Of a stretch of DNA of 64,000 nt, positions 6,985 to 15,864 are shown one piece after another. Under the pieces are notes generated by a model. That model was not told the origin of the DNA. It ran no database searches and saw nothing but the letters and a program-made list of their open reading frames with translations. This stretch comes from Clostridium_AM tanneri (lineage in GTDB: Bacteria > Bacillota > Clostridia > Clostridiales > Clostridiaceae): contig NZ_JARUJP010000019.1 in the NCBI RefSeq assembly GCF_033659955.1, positions 6,294 to 70,293 on the forward strand, written 5' to 3'. A program made the position numbers and the translations under genes. How positions within the stretch are numbered: position 1 is the first letter of the stretch; each line of letters opens with the position of its first letter.

Positions 6985-9900
6985 TTAGTTATCTGCAAGT
7001 TTTTTATATTTTTCGTATTTTTCTTTTGCAGATTTCTCTGCAACTTCAAATAATTCTTCTGCAGCTTCAGGGAATGTTCTTTGAAGTGATGAGTAACGAA
7101 CTTCACCTAATAAGAACTCTTTAAAGCTGCTCTTTGGCTCTTTTGAATCCAATACAAATGGATTTTTCCCTTCTTCTTTTACAAGTGGATTATATCTATA
7201 TAAGTGCCAATATCCTGCTTCAACTGCACGCTTTTGTTCTAATTGAGAAGTACTCATACCACCTTTTAAACCGTGGCTTATACATGGAGCATAAGCTACT
7301 ATAATTGATGGTCCAGGATAGCTTTCAGCTTCTGCAACAGCTTTCAAAAATTGACTTTGGCTTGCTCCCATTGCAACTTGTGCTACATACACATAACCAT
7401 AGCTCATGGCCATCATTCCTAAGTCTTTTTTCTGAATCTTCTTACCAGATGCAGCAAACTGAGCAACTGCTCCTACAGGTGTAGCTTTAGAAGATTGTCC
7501 ACCAGTGTTTGAGTAAACTTCTGTATCAAGCACAATTACATTGACATCTTCACCAGAAGCAAGAACGTGATCTAATCCTCCAAATCCAATGTCATATGCC
7601 CATCCGTCTCCACCATACATCCACATTGATTTCTTTACAAGATGTTCCTTGTTATCTAGTATTTCATCCACTAATTCTTTCAGCTGTCCATCAAAGCTTG
7701 AACTTTCTAATACATTTACAACATTTCTACTTAAAGCTTTTGAAGTTTTACTGTTGTTATAGTTATCAATCCACTCTTGTAATGTGGATTTCACATTTGC
7801 ATCTTCAGTTAAATTAAGAATGTCTTGAATTTTAGATTTCAAGTTATCCCTTTGTTGCTTAACTGCTAAGCACATACCAAGACTAAACTCTGCATTGTTC
7901 TCAAATAGTGAGTTTGACCAAGCTGGACCATGTCCTTCAAAATTTGTTGTATATGGTACACATGGAGCCGCTGCACCCCAAGCCTGTAAACAACCTGTAG
8001 CACTAGCAAGATACATTCTATCTCCAAATAGTTGTGTTATTATTTTGGCATAAGGAGTTTCTCCACATCCTGCACAAGCACCAGAGAACTCAAGAAGAGG
8101 CTTTTCAAATTGACTTCCTTTTACTGTATTAATATCAGCAGGATTTTCTTTTTTAGAAATTGATAATGCATAGTACCAGTTATCCATTTCATTTTGTTGA
8201 GTTTCAGCTGGCTCCATGGTAAGAGCTTTTTCTTTAGCTGGACAAACTTGAGCACAAACTCCACAGCCTGTACAATCTAATACATCAACTTGTATTCTGT
8301 AATTATAATTTTCAAAACCTTTGCCTATAGCCTTTTTAAGCTTAAACCCTTCTGGCGCCTTATTTGTTTCTTCTTCATTTGCTAAGAAAGGTCTTATAGC
8401 AGCATGAGGACAGACAAATGAGCATTGGTTACACTGTATACATTTGTCTATATTCCAAACTGGAACATCTACAGCTATACCTCTCTTTTCATAAGCAGAT
8501 GTACCAAGAGGCACTGTACCGTCTTCTCTTCCTACAAAGACACTTACAGGCAACTTATCTCCTTCTTGTGCATTTACAGGCATAAGAATATTTTTAACGT
8601 AATCTGGAACATCTACTATTGCTGCTGCTTCTACTTCTGTTGCATCAGCCCAGGCTGCTGGAACCTTAATTTCTACTAGACCTTCAACACCTTTATCTAC
8701 GGCGGCATAGTTCATGTTAACGATTTTATCACCCTTTTTACTATAGCTCTTATAAATCATTTTCTTCATATACTCTATAGCTTCTTCTATAGGTATAATA
8801 TTAGCAAGTTTAAAGAAAGCAGCCTGAAGAACAGTATTCGTGCGATTTCCAAGTCCTAATTCTTTAGCTATGCCTGTAGCATTTATTGTGTAAAATTTGA
8901 TACCATGCTCTGCAATGTATTTTTTCATCTTAGCTGGAAGATGTTGTTCTAACTCTTCACTATTCCAGCTGCAGTTTAATAAAAATGTCTTTCCATCTTT
9001 TAAATCAGAAATTATGTCATACTTATCTACATATGAAGCATTGTGACAAGCAACAAAATCTGCCTTTTTTACAAAATAACTTGAACGTATAGGTTCTTTT
9101 CCAAAACGCAAGTGTGATTGTGTTACTCCACCAGATTTCTTTGAATCGTATGAAAAATATGCTTGTGCATACATCTCTGTATGGTCACCTATGATTTTAA
9201 TTGAGTTTTTATTAGCTCCTACTGTACCATCTGAACCAAGTCCCCAGAATTTACAGCTTATTGTTCCCTTTGGTGCAACGTCTAATTCTTCTCCTACTTC
9301 TAATGAAAGATACGTTACATCATCAACTATACCAACTGTAAAATGGTTTTTAGGAGTATTTTGTTTAAGGTTATCAAATACTGCAACTATTTGTGCTGGT
9401 GTTGTATCCTTTGAAGAAAGTCCATAACGACCTGCATATAATTCAGGTCTTTCAGATTTATTAGCATAAGCTGTACAAATATCTTCATATAAAGGTTCAG
9501 CAGCTGCTCCTGGTTCTTTTGTTCTATCTAAAATAGCAATTCTCTTAGCTGTGGCAGGAACTGCTTTTAAAAAGTGTTCAACTGAGAATGGTCTATAAAG
9601 ATGTACTTGAACAAGTCCAACCTTTTCACCTTTTGCATTTAAATAATCTATTGTTTCTTCTATAGGACCACATACAGAGCCCATTGCAATAACTATACGT
9701 TCCGCATCTGGTGCACCATAATAATTAAACAATTTATAGTTTCTTCCTGTAAGCTTATTAATCTCATTCATGTAATCTTCCACAATACCTGGAATAGCAT
9801 TATAGAATCCATTGCTTGCTTCACGTGCTTGGAAGAATATATCTGGATTTTGTACTGTACTACGTTGTACAGGTCTTTCAGGATTTAAAGAATTTTTTCT

Positions 9901-10509
9901 AAATGCTTTAAGAGCCTCTTTATCTACAAGTCTACTTAAATCATCATATTCAAGGCATTCAATTTTTTGGATTTCGTGTGAAGTTCTAAATCCATCAAAG
10001 AAGTGTAAGAATGGAACACGTCCTTCGACTGCACTAAGATGTGCAACTCCTGATAAATCCATAACTTCTTGTACACTTGAGGTTGATAACATAGCAAAAC
10101 CTGTTTGGCGACAAGCCATTACGTCTGAATGGTCACCAAAGATTGAAAGCGCATGGGTACCTACAGTACGAGCAGTTACATGTAAAACTCCTGGCTGTAA
10201 CTGACCTGCTATTCTATACATAGTAGGAATCATCAGAAGTAAACCCTGTGAAGCTGTATATGATGTTGTTAAAGCTCCTGCTTCTAGTGAGCCATGAACT
10301 GCACCTATAGCCCCTGCCTCAGATTGCATTTCTACTAATCTTACTGTTTGTCCGAAAATATTTTTCTTTCCTTTTGCTGACCATTCATCAACATGTTCAG
10401 CCATAGGTGATGATGGTGTAATTGGATAGATTGTTGCAACTTCTGTAAAAGCATATGATATATAAGCAGCAGCTTCATTTCCATCCATTGTTTTCATAAC
10501 TTTAGGCAT
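6985..10509 (-). CDS. nifJ: Pyruvate:ferredoxin (flavodoxin) oxidoreductase
   Basis: A single-chain 1174-residue enzyme of standard length. It decarboxylates pyruvate (or a close 2-oxoacid) to an acyl-CoA and reduces ferredoxin. Domains in order: pyruvate-binding N-terminus (AAYISYAFTEVATIYPITPS), domain II, the gamma-type region (GLGSDGTVGANKNSIKIIG), two 4Fe-4S clusters (CIQCNQCSFVCP and CTGCGVCAQVCP, around residues 690-760), and the thiamine diphosphate domain (GACAGCGETPYAK, GGDGWAYDIG, LDTEVYSNTGGQSSKATP). The start has GGGAGG upstream. Its promoter is threaded by four palindromic operators and a LacI-type gene is divergent, so it is strongly controlled. This pattern is unusual for a housekeeping nifJ. 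Confidence 0.96.
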   Translation of the reverse strand: MPKVMKTMDGNEAAAYISYAFTEVATIYPITPSSPMAEHVDEWSAKGKKNIFGQTVRLVEMQSEAGAIGAVHGSLEAGALTTSYTASQGLLLMIPTMYRIAGQLQPGVLHVTARTVGTHALSIFGDHSDVMACRQTGFAMLSTSSVQEVMDLSGVAHLSAVEGRVPFLHFFDGFRTSHEIQKIECLEYDDLSRLVDKEALKAFRKNSLNPERPVQRSTVQNPDIFFQAREASNGFYNAIPGIVEDYMNEINKLTGRNYKLFNYYGAPDAERIVIAMGSVCGPIEETIDYLNAKGEKVGLVQVHLYRPFSVEHFLKAVPATAKRIAILDRTKEPGAAAEPLYEDICTAYANKSERPELYAGRYGLSSKDTTPAQIVAVFDNLKQNTPKNHFTVGIVDDVTYLSLEVGEELDVAPKGTISCKFWGLGSDGTVGANKNSIKIIGDHTEMYAQAYFSYDSKKSGGVTQSHLRFGKEPIRSSYFVKKADFVACHNASYVDKYDIISDLKDGKTFLLNCSWNSEELEQHLPAKMKKYIAEHGIKFYTINATGIAKELGLGNRTNTVLQAAFFKLANIIPIEEAIEYMKKMIYKSYSKKGDKIVNMNYAAVDKGVEGLVEIKVPAAWADATEVEAAAIVDVPDYVKNILMPVNAQEGDKLPVSVFVGREDGTVPLGTSAYEKRGIAVDVPVWNIDKCIQCNQCSFVCPHAAIRPFLANEEETNKAPEGFKLKKAIGKGFENYNYRIQVDVLDCTGCGVCAQVCPAKEKALTMEPAETQQNEMDNWYYALSISKKENPADINTVKGSQFEKPLLEFSGACAGCGETPYAKIITQLFGDRMYLASATGCLQAWGAAAPCVPYTTNFEGHGPAWSNSLFENNAEFSLGMCLAVKQQRDNLKSKIQDILNLTEDANVKSTLQEWIDNYNNSKTSKALSRNVVNVLESSSFDGQLKELVDEILDNKEHLVKKSMWMYGGDGWAYDIGFGGLDHVLASGEDVNVIVLDTEVYSNTGGQSSKATPVGAVAQFAASGKKIQKKDLGMMAMSYGYVYVAQVAMGASQSQFLKAVAEAESYPGPSIIVAYAPCISHGLKGGMSTSQLEQKRAVEAGYWHLYRYNPLVKEEGKNPFVLDSKEPKSSFKEFLLGEVRYSSLQRTFPEAAEELFEVAEKSAKEKYEKYKKLADN

Positions 10510-10535
10510 AGATAAATCCTCCCAATTCTATAGTG

Positions 10536-10589
10536 ATCATGTTAGTATAACGTTGTACTTAGCAAAATTTAACGTTATACTAACATGAT
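10536..10589. promoter_or_regulatory. Operator module 1 upstream of nifJ
   Basis: A perfect 19-bp inverted repeat (10536-10554 and 10571-10589) around a 16-bp spacer. Each arm holds half of a separate AGTATAAC-GTTATACT palindrome with a central CG. Site 1 centres at 10551/10552 and site 2 at 10573/10574, 22 bp apart. A central CG in a palindrome of this length is typical of LacI-family operators. Confidence 0.75.
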
Positions 10590-10595
10590 GCTTTT

Positions 10596-10641
10596 CTTTA
10601 GTATAACGTTGTACTTATTATAGTATAACGTTATACTAAAG
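10596..10641. promoter_or_regulatory. Operator module 2 overlapping the nifJ promoter
   Basis: A perfect 15-bp inverted repeat (10596-10610 and 10627-10641), again with a 16-bp spacer. It holds site 3 (centre 10607/10608) and site 4 (centre 10629/10630), 22 bp apart. Site 4 is a perfect 18-bp palindrome, TAGTATAACGTTATACTA at 10621-10638, located between the -35 and -10 boxes. The architecture copies module 1. Confidence 0.8.
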
Positions 10642-10645
10642 TCAA
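10617..10645 (-). promoter_or_regulatory. nifJ promoter (sigma-A type)
   Basis: On the minus strand TTGACT (10640-10645) and TATAAT (10617-10622) are separated by exactly 17 bases, and the spacer is operator site 4. A bound repressor would block polymerase directly. Confidence 0.8.
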
Positions 10646-10734
10646 TATGTTTTATTTTTTATTTGAACCGTTTACACAGTCTATAGTAATATAACTATTA
10701 GTAAAAAGTGTAGTGATGAACATATTAATTTTAC

Positions 10735-10763
10735 TTGACAAAATTACTCATTTTTTTTATAAT
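10735..10763 (+). promoter_or_regulatory. Promoter of the LacI-family regulator
   Basis: TTGACA (10735-10740), a 17-base spacer and TATAAT (10758-10763): a consensus sigma-A promoter 50 bases before the start codon. No copy of the nifJ operator overlaps it, so autoregulation is not evident. Confidence 0.8.
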
Positions 10764-10812
10764 TTAGTGTGGATTTCTAAACATAAATTTAATTTGTAAA
10801 TGAGTGATTAAA

Positions 10813-11850
10813 ATGGCTACTATTAAAGATGTCGCAAACCTAGCAGGAGTCTCTGCTGGTACTGTATCAATAATCTTAAACGGTAAAGCATCTGAAAGAA
10901 AAATATCTATAGAAACACAGGAGAAAGTCATGGCTGCTGTCAAAGAGCTTGATTATCGTCCAAATATTTCTGCGAGAAAGTTACGCAGTCAAGATGTGTC
11001 TAATAATCCAACAATTGCATTGTACTGGGCATCAGACGTCCGCGTTAACTTAATGGCCAGATTCTTAAGAGGACTGCAAAACGCAACTAGTCAATTAGGT
11101 CGTAACTTTGACATTGTAATCTGTCCTTATAAAAATGATTTTCTTCATTTAGAAAATGGACTTAAGCATCGTAACATATATAATGCTGCAATTATTGCAA
11201 ATACCTCTGTTTCTGATATGGAATATCTTGAAAGTATAACTCCAGAAATACCAGTGGTTTTATTTAATCGTTTCTCTGATAAATACTGTGCAGTCCATGT
11301 TGATAACTACAAAATGGGCGTAGAATCTGCATTGTTATTTTCTAAGATGGGACATAAGGATGCAGCAATCATGCTGGCTAAGTCAGCTTATCTTGCAATG
11401 GATATTAGAAACAGAGGTTTTGTGGAAACCTGCAAAAATAATGGAATTGAAATATTACCAGAGAACATTATAATTTCCGATAACACCATAGAGGGTGGTG
11501 TGGAGGCAGCCAAGAAATTTATTAACTTAGACAATCCTCCAAAAGCCTTATTCTGTAATTCTGATACTATAGCCTTAGGTGCTCTTCATGTTTTTAATAA
11601 GGAAGGAATTAAGGTTCCCGAAGATGTGGAGATAATTGCAGTTGGTATGAGTAGTGTTGAAAATACGGAATTTAGTAATCCACCACTTACCGTAGTTAAT
11701 ATTCCTATGGAAGAGATGGCTACTTCTTGTATTAAAATTATTTCTGGTCTAATTGATCATAATGTTGAGAATTCTACTTCTATTTTGTTTGATACTCCAT
11801 TAATAATTAGAGATTCTTGTGGCGCTATTAGACCTAAAAGTGCTCAGTAG
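10813..11850 (+). CDS. LacI-family transcriptional regulator
   Basis: A 345-residue repressor. The N-terminus MATIKDVANLAGVSAGTVS is the classic LacI helix-turn-helix, followed by the hinge region (YRPNISARKL). The rest is a periplasmic-binding-protein-like effector domain (FCNSDTIALGALHVFNKEGI and VPEDVEIIAVGM). Start chosen at ATG 10813, the usual LacI N-terminus; a GTG at 10804 is possible, and both have weak ribosome sites. Divergent from nifJ, whose upstream region holds four CG-centred palindromes. It is therefore the likely repressor of nifJ and possibly the neighbouring cluster. The effector is unknown. Confidence 0.92.
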   Translation: MATIKDVANLAGVSAGTVSIILNGKASERKISIETQEKVMAAVKELDYRPNISARKLRSQDVSNNPTIALYWASDVRVNLMARFLRGLQNATSQLGRNFDIVICPYKNDFLHLENGLKHRNIYNAAIIANTSVSDMEYLESITPEIPVVLFNRFSDKYCAVHVDNYKMGVESALLFSKMGHKDAAIMLAKSAYLAMDIRNRGFVETCKNNGIEILPENIIISDNTIEGGVEAAKKFINLDNPPKALFCNSDTIALGALHVFNKEGIKVPEDVEIIAVGMSSVENTEFSNPPLTVVNIPMEEMATSCIKIISGLIDHNVENSTSILFDTPLIIRDSCGAIRPKSAQ

Positions 11851-11885
11851 GAAAATTAATAACTATAATATATATATCAAACGTT

Positions 11886-11935
11886 AAACTAGTGACATTA
11901 AAACTTTATGTTTCGATGTCACTAGTTTTATTATT
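11886..11935 (+). terminator. Terminator of the LacI-family gene
   Basis: Perfect 13-bp arms 11886-11898 and 11916-11928 with a 17-nt loop, followed by TATTATT. It lies 36 bases after the regulator's stop codon. Confidence 0.75.
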
Positions 11936-11980
11936 CATATTTCTAGTTAAATACCATTAAACACTCAAAATAGTATTATT

Positions 11981-12403
11981 GAATTAACACTATTTCTTGA
12001 GGTAAGAGTTCCTTTTGCAGATTATAGACTTGTTGAATACGCCTTTAATATTCCATCTAATATTAAATTGTGTGATAACAGAGAAAAAGGGATTTTAAGA
12101 AAGGCTTTAAGAGGCATTCTTCCTGATGATATTATTGATAGAAAAAAGAGCCCTTACCCAAAAACTCACAACCCTAAATACACTAAAATTGTTCAGCAGT
12201 GGATGACTGATATATTAGAAGATAGGACATCACCTATTTTAAATTTGGTTGATAAGGAAGCTATAAGACTATTAATACAAACTGGTGGCTCTTCCTTTAA
12301 AGAACCTTGGTATGGACAGCTTATGAGGGGACCTCAACTGCTGGCTTATTTGATTCAGGTTAATGAGTGGTTAAAAGAATATAAAGTTAGTATAGAATTA
12401 TAG
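11981..12403 (+). pseudogene. asnB: C-terminal fragment of asparagine synthase (AsnB), second copy
   Basis: The forward frame reads LEVRVPFADYRLVEYAFNIP, the conserved C-terminal ATPase-domain motif of AsnB-type glutamine-hydrolysing asparagine synthases. It continues through RKALRGILPDDIIDRKKSPY to the stop at 12403, about 135 residues of the usual 600 or more. Similarity stops immediately before LEVRVPF (about 11996), so the glutaminase domain and the ATP pyrophosphatase loop are absent. No start is credible. The last 66 codons are identical to the copy at the window start. Most simply this is the junction of a duplication or rearrangement. Confidence 0.85.
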
Positions 12404-12559
12404 TAACTTTATACCATATGTTAACTATAACGGACAAATGAAGTGTTCTTAGACTGATTACAACGCTATATGTTTTTCAAACATATAGGGTTATGAAGCA
12501 GAAGATTTTCAATGTTCCTAAAAAGTATTTAGAATGGACTTTATTAGTGCTTAACTTAC
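12188..12559 (+). repeat. ~370 bp direct repeat, copy 2
   Basis: Second copy of the repeat at 2-373, same orientation. The coding part is identical; differences lie in the trailer around 12462-12559. The hairpin 12462-12475/12479-12492 has one compensatory pair change and one G-G mismatch relative to copy 1. From 12560 to the next gene at 12635 nothing further is recognisable. Confidence 0.9.
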
Positions 12560-12634
12560 CATAATCAAGCAAGTTCACCTCGGTTTTATACGTCTTTGTA
12601 TTTAATCCTTCATTAATTAAAAACTACTGTATAC

Positions 12635-13078
12635 CTAATGGCTAGTAACATTTTTTTCAACTGTTTCTTTTAATCCTTTGAGAATGATCTCCCAATTTTC
12701 ATAAATTCGATTAAACATTTCATCGGTTTTGATGTTATCTTGAGTGACTGCAAGTAAAGTATCTCCACCTTTCTCAATTAGTTCATAAGTTATATTGGCA
12801 TAGTTTTCTGGTTTATCTTCCAAACCAGAAAATGGAGACCAGAAAGCATATTGGAAAATCTTATTTGTTATTAATTTCAAAATTAAACCTTTATCCTCAT
12901 AGATCTTCCCTTCCCACTTTCCTCTAAAAATTATAGAACTTCCCATGTTCCAATCAGAAACTGCTTCAGTACCAAATAAATACTGTTTTATCAATTTAGG
13001 ATTTATCAACGCATTCCAAACCTTAGATACATCAGCATTAATTTGAACTTCCTTATTTACAACTAGTTCTTTAGACAT
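12635..13078 (-). CDS. AHSA1/SRPBCC-family protein
   Basis: A 147-residue single-domain protein of the START/Bet v1-like superfamily, close to the Aha1 C-terminal type. Typical features are an N-terminal strand with a basic turn (LVVNKEVQINADVSKVWNAL), TNPKLIKQ-like INPKLIKQYLFG, WxxGSxIxFRGxWEGKIYEDKG, and a long C-terminal helix (NRIYENWEIILKGLKETVEK). Such proteins bind hydrophobic ligands in a cavity; the ligand cannot be predicted. A strong RBS, GAAAGGAGCGA, precedes the ATG. It is followed downstream by the asnB fragment and preceded by an alpha/beta hydrolase on the same strand. Confidence 0.8.
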   Translation of the reverse strand: MSKELVVNKEVQINADVSKVWNALINPKLIKQYLFGTEAVSDWNMGSSIIFRGKWEGKIYEDKGLILKLITNKIFQYAFWSPFSGLEDKPENYANITYELIEKGGDTLLAVTQDNIKTDEMFNRIYENWEIILKGLKETVEKNVTSH

Positions 13079-13149
13079 ATATATTCGCTCCTTTCAATAT
13101 TTTATTCAAATCTGATGATATAGCATTTTCAAAGAACTAAACCAGATAC

Positions 13150-14043
13150 TTAAATGTCATTTCCTATATTACTTATAAATTCACTAATGGCTGATGCAAC
13201 CTTTTCAGGCTGTTCTTCTGATGAAAAATGTCCGCAGTTTTCGATTACTTTTAGGACCACATTTTGCAGGCCATTTTCAGCAAACCCCTTCATGTATACT
13301 TCAACATTTATATGTTCATCTTCTCCTCGCAAATAGAGAATCGGCATCGTAACAATATCATCTTTTGATGTCATATTATCTTTTTCATCTAGAGCAAGAC
13401 ATCTATAACAATCAAATCCTGCTTTTAAGGCACTTGGACGACTATATGCTTCAGCATATAATTTCCTTTGAGTGTCACTCATTTTTTTACCCTTTCCAGC
13501 AAGAGCATCATAGAAATAAGAAAAGTACTCCAGTTCATTGCCTCTAACAAGCAATTCAGGTAACTGGGGTATGGAATGAAAAGCAAAATGCCAAATATAT
13601 GGATTGCTTTTTACCGCCTCCCATGGCTCAACTCCAGGAATGGCAACATTCATAATGACAGCACGTGAAATTCTATCTGGAAAGTTCTTCAAGAAAGCAT
13701 AAGTTACCTGTCCTCCAACATCGCACCCGACTAAAGTAACATCGGATAAATTCAAGGTGTTCATAACATTGTGAACATACTCTGCTATATTTCGCTTTCT
13801 GTATGACCGTAATGGGATTTCCGAATCACCTATGCCGGGTAAGTCAATGGCAACTACATGATAACTATTAGAAAGAAGTGTCATCACAGTTTTAAATTCC
13901 AGCCAACATGTAGGCCATCCATGAATAAAAAACACAGCTGACTTTGATGTTGGACCAGCCTCTACAACATGGATAGGTATCTCTTTGACAATAACTTTAC
14001 TATGGACGAATACTTCTTTTATACCATTCTCTTTATCTATCAT
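13150..14043 (-). CDS. Alpha/beta hydrolase, epoxide-hydrolase/dehalogenase-like
   Basis: A 297-residue cytoplasmic alpha/beta-fold hydrolase. HGWPTCWLEF near residue 40 is the oxyanion HGxP motif. The nucleophile elbow reads VGCDVGGQV, with Asp instead of Ser as in epoxide hydrolases and haloalkane dehalogenases. The catalytic His lies in ENCGHFSSEEQPEKV near the C-terminus, and GEDEH can supply the acid. A cap domain is present between residues about 140 and 220. The substrate cannot be told from sequence. A WYL-domain regulator lies directly upstream on the same strand. Confidence 0.82.
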   Translation of the reverse strand: MIDKENGIKEVFVHSKVIVKEIPIHVVEAGPTSKSAVFFIHGWPTCWLEFKTVMTLLSNSYHVVAIDLPGIGDSEIPLRSYRKRNIAEYVHNVMNTLNLSDVTLVGCDVGGQVTYAFLKNFPDRISRAVIMNVAIPGVEPWEAVKSNPYIWHFAFHSIPQLPELLVRGNELEYFSYFYDALAGKGKKMSDTQRKLYAEAYSRPSALKAGFDCYRCLALDEKDNMTSKDDIVTMPILYLRGEDEHINVEVYMKGFAENGLQNVVLKVIENCGHFSSEEQPEKVASAISEFISNIGNDI

Positions 14044-14112
14044 TTTAGCTCACTCCTATAAAATTTCTCAATTACTTCATTATCATAATACTCATAACAT
14101 GACAACAGCACG

Positions 14113-15030
14113 TCATGTTATACTTTGGATATGAAATCTTTTTATTTCATCAATCTTAAGAAGTAGATTTCTTTTTATATATAGAGGCTCTAAAATTTGA
14201 ATGGAAGTACCAAAGGACAGAAGAAATCCATATAACCAATCATCCTCTGGCAGCCTTATGGATACGAGAAGTGAACCATCTTCATTTTTTACTATGTATT
14301 TTTGATTGAACTCATCATAAACCCTGTATGCTACTTGAGGAGCAAAACGCATCTTCATATTAATAAGGTCATGTGAATTAGTACGAGGTATTTCAATTGA
14401 CGGAATATGAAACTCTTTATCAGCAAAGCTTATTGGTAAAATTTCAACATCTTGAATTCTGCTAATTTTAAAAGTTCTGTAGTCCTGTTTTAAAAGACAA
14501 TATCCTTGTAAATACCAAGATTTCGCTTTGAATGCAAGCTTTAGCGGATAAGCTGTTCTGTGAGTAATATCTCCATAGGAATTTAGATAGGTAAAAGATA
14601 CTGCTTGCTTCCCGATAATAGTTTCTTTCAATGCTTCAAATTTTTCTTTGTCTGTTTCACAATTGGTCCAGGGCGAAAAATCAACTTCAATCCAACTATC
14701 ACTTGTTTTATCAAAGAGGACAGTCAACCTTGAAAGTATATTGCTAACATCAAAATGGTTTGTGGACGACAGGCTTTGCAGAGCTAATAAAATTTGATTT
14801 TGTTCTTCCTCTGAAATTGCAGTCTTATTCAAAACAAAATTATCAAGGATAGATATACCTCCACCCTTACCCTGCTGAGAATATATAGGAATCCCTGCTG
14901 CTGACAACGTCTCTATATCACGCAATATTGTTCTCACTGAAACCTCAAAATGTTCTGCTAACTCTTTAGCTGTTGTTCTTTTCTTATAAAGCAATAGATA
15001 TACGATTTCAAAAAGTCTATTTATCTGCAT
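14113..15030 (-). CDS. HTH_11/WYL-domain transcriptional regulator (YafY-like)
   Basis: A 305-residue regulator from ATG 15028-15030, chosen because AGAGGTGAG sits just upstream; an in-frame ATG at 15057 lacks a site. The N-terminal winged helix reads RLFEIVYLLLYKKRTTAKEL and VSVRTILRDIETLSAAGIPI. The C-terminal WYL domain binds ligands (KAKSWYLQGYCLLKQDYRTFK) and is followed by a WCX-type tail. WYL proteins sense small molecules or nucleic acids and regulate adjacent genes, here probably the hydrolase and AHSA1 genes downstream. Confidence 0.85.
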   Translation of the reverse strand: MQINRLFEIVYLLLYKKRTTAKELAEHFEVSVRTILRDIETLSAAGIPIYSQQGKGGGISILDNFVLNKTAISEEEQNQILLALQSLSSTNHFDVSNILSRLTVLFDKTSDSWIEVDFSPWTNCETDKEKFEALKETIIGKQAVSFTYLNSYGDITHRTAYPLKLAFKAKSWYLQGYCLLKQDYRTFKISRIQDVEILPISFADKEFHIPSIEIPRTNSHDLINMKMRFAPQVAYRVYDEFNQKYIVKNEDGSLLVSIRLPEDDWLYGFLLSFGTSIQILEPLYIKRNLLLKIDEIKRFHIQSIT

Positions 15031-15347
15031 ATACTCACCTCTGCAATATTTTAACATAACATTATGACATATATACGTAATGCTATAAACAATGAATTCC
15101 AGATATTAGAGCTGACCAGTTATTTATGTAATTCCATTAATTTTAAAGCATAATCTTTTTATACACCGATTAAAAATTAAGATTAAATTGATTGGTCTTG
15201 ATTTAGAAGTTAAAAACAAAGAAAAAAGTGCTCCATCTAACAAAGATTAGCACTTTTTTCAATTAGCCTTTATCTGAAATAATCACACAATGCTTTAAAA
15301 TAAAAAACAATCTGCTTTTTAAAATTTTCCAATTACAATTTATTTTA

Positions 15348-15746
15348 TTACCTTAGAAGATTTAGTTGCCACGAAACTCCAAAGCGGTCATTTACCCAAC
15401 CAAACTTTTTACTAAAACCATAATTATCTAAAGGCATAAGTACCTGTCCGCCTTCACTTAGGCTCTGATAAAAGTCTCGAATCTCATCTTCCGTATCGCA
15501 AATAATATAAATTGAGAAAGATGGTGTAAAGGAAAACTCATGTTTCATATTACTATCAATACACATAAATTCTTGTCCTTTTAAGGTAAAAGTAGCCTGC
15601 ATAATAGACCCTTCAACTCCACTTTCATTAGCACCATAGCGAACTATGTTTATAATTTCTGAATCCTCAACCAGGGAGGTATAAAAATTCATTGCTTCTT
15701 CCGCATTGCCATCTTGAAACATTAAGAATGGTATTACCTTTTCCAT
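15348..15746 (-). CDS. VOC-superfamily (PhnB/glyoxalase-like) protein
   Basis: A 132-residue protein of the PhnB/YjdN type: IPFLMFQDGNAEEAMNFYTS at the N-terminus, an internal MQATFTLKGQEFMCIDS strand and the C-terminal GFSKKFGWVNDRFGVSWQLN. Two beta-alpha-beta-beta-beta modules would form a small metal or ligand pocket. Annotated relatives are often called 3-demethylubiquinone methyltransferase without evidence, and no such activity is claimed here. It has GGAAAGGAGT before the ATG and stands alone between a WYL regulator and a DUF1801 gene. Confidence 0.8.
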   Translation of the reverse strand: MEKVIPFLMFQDGNAEEAMNFYTSLVEDSEIINIVRYGANESGVEGSIMQATFTLKGQEFMCIDSNMKHEFSFTPSFSIYIICDTEDEIRDFYQSLSEGGQVLMPLDNYGFSKKFGWVNDRFGVSWQLNLLR

Positions 15747-15864
15747 TTTGAATACTCCTTTCCATATCTATACTCTTATGTATAACTTGATTTTATTATA
15801 ATATCCCTTGCCAGCTATATCTAAGGTTTATTTAACCTAATAGCTAGTTTGATATGAGATTGAA

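Noticed and set aside
8425..8679. Plus-strand Cys/Tyr-rich frame inside nifJ
   Set aside because: Shadow of the ferredoxin region of nifJ; no start signal.
2..12559. Composite transposon flanked by insertion sequences
   Set aside because: The repeats are asnB 3' ends and trailers, with no transposase, inverted ends or target duplications.
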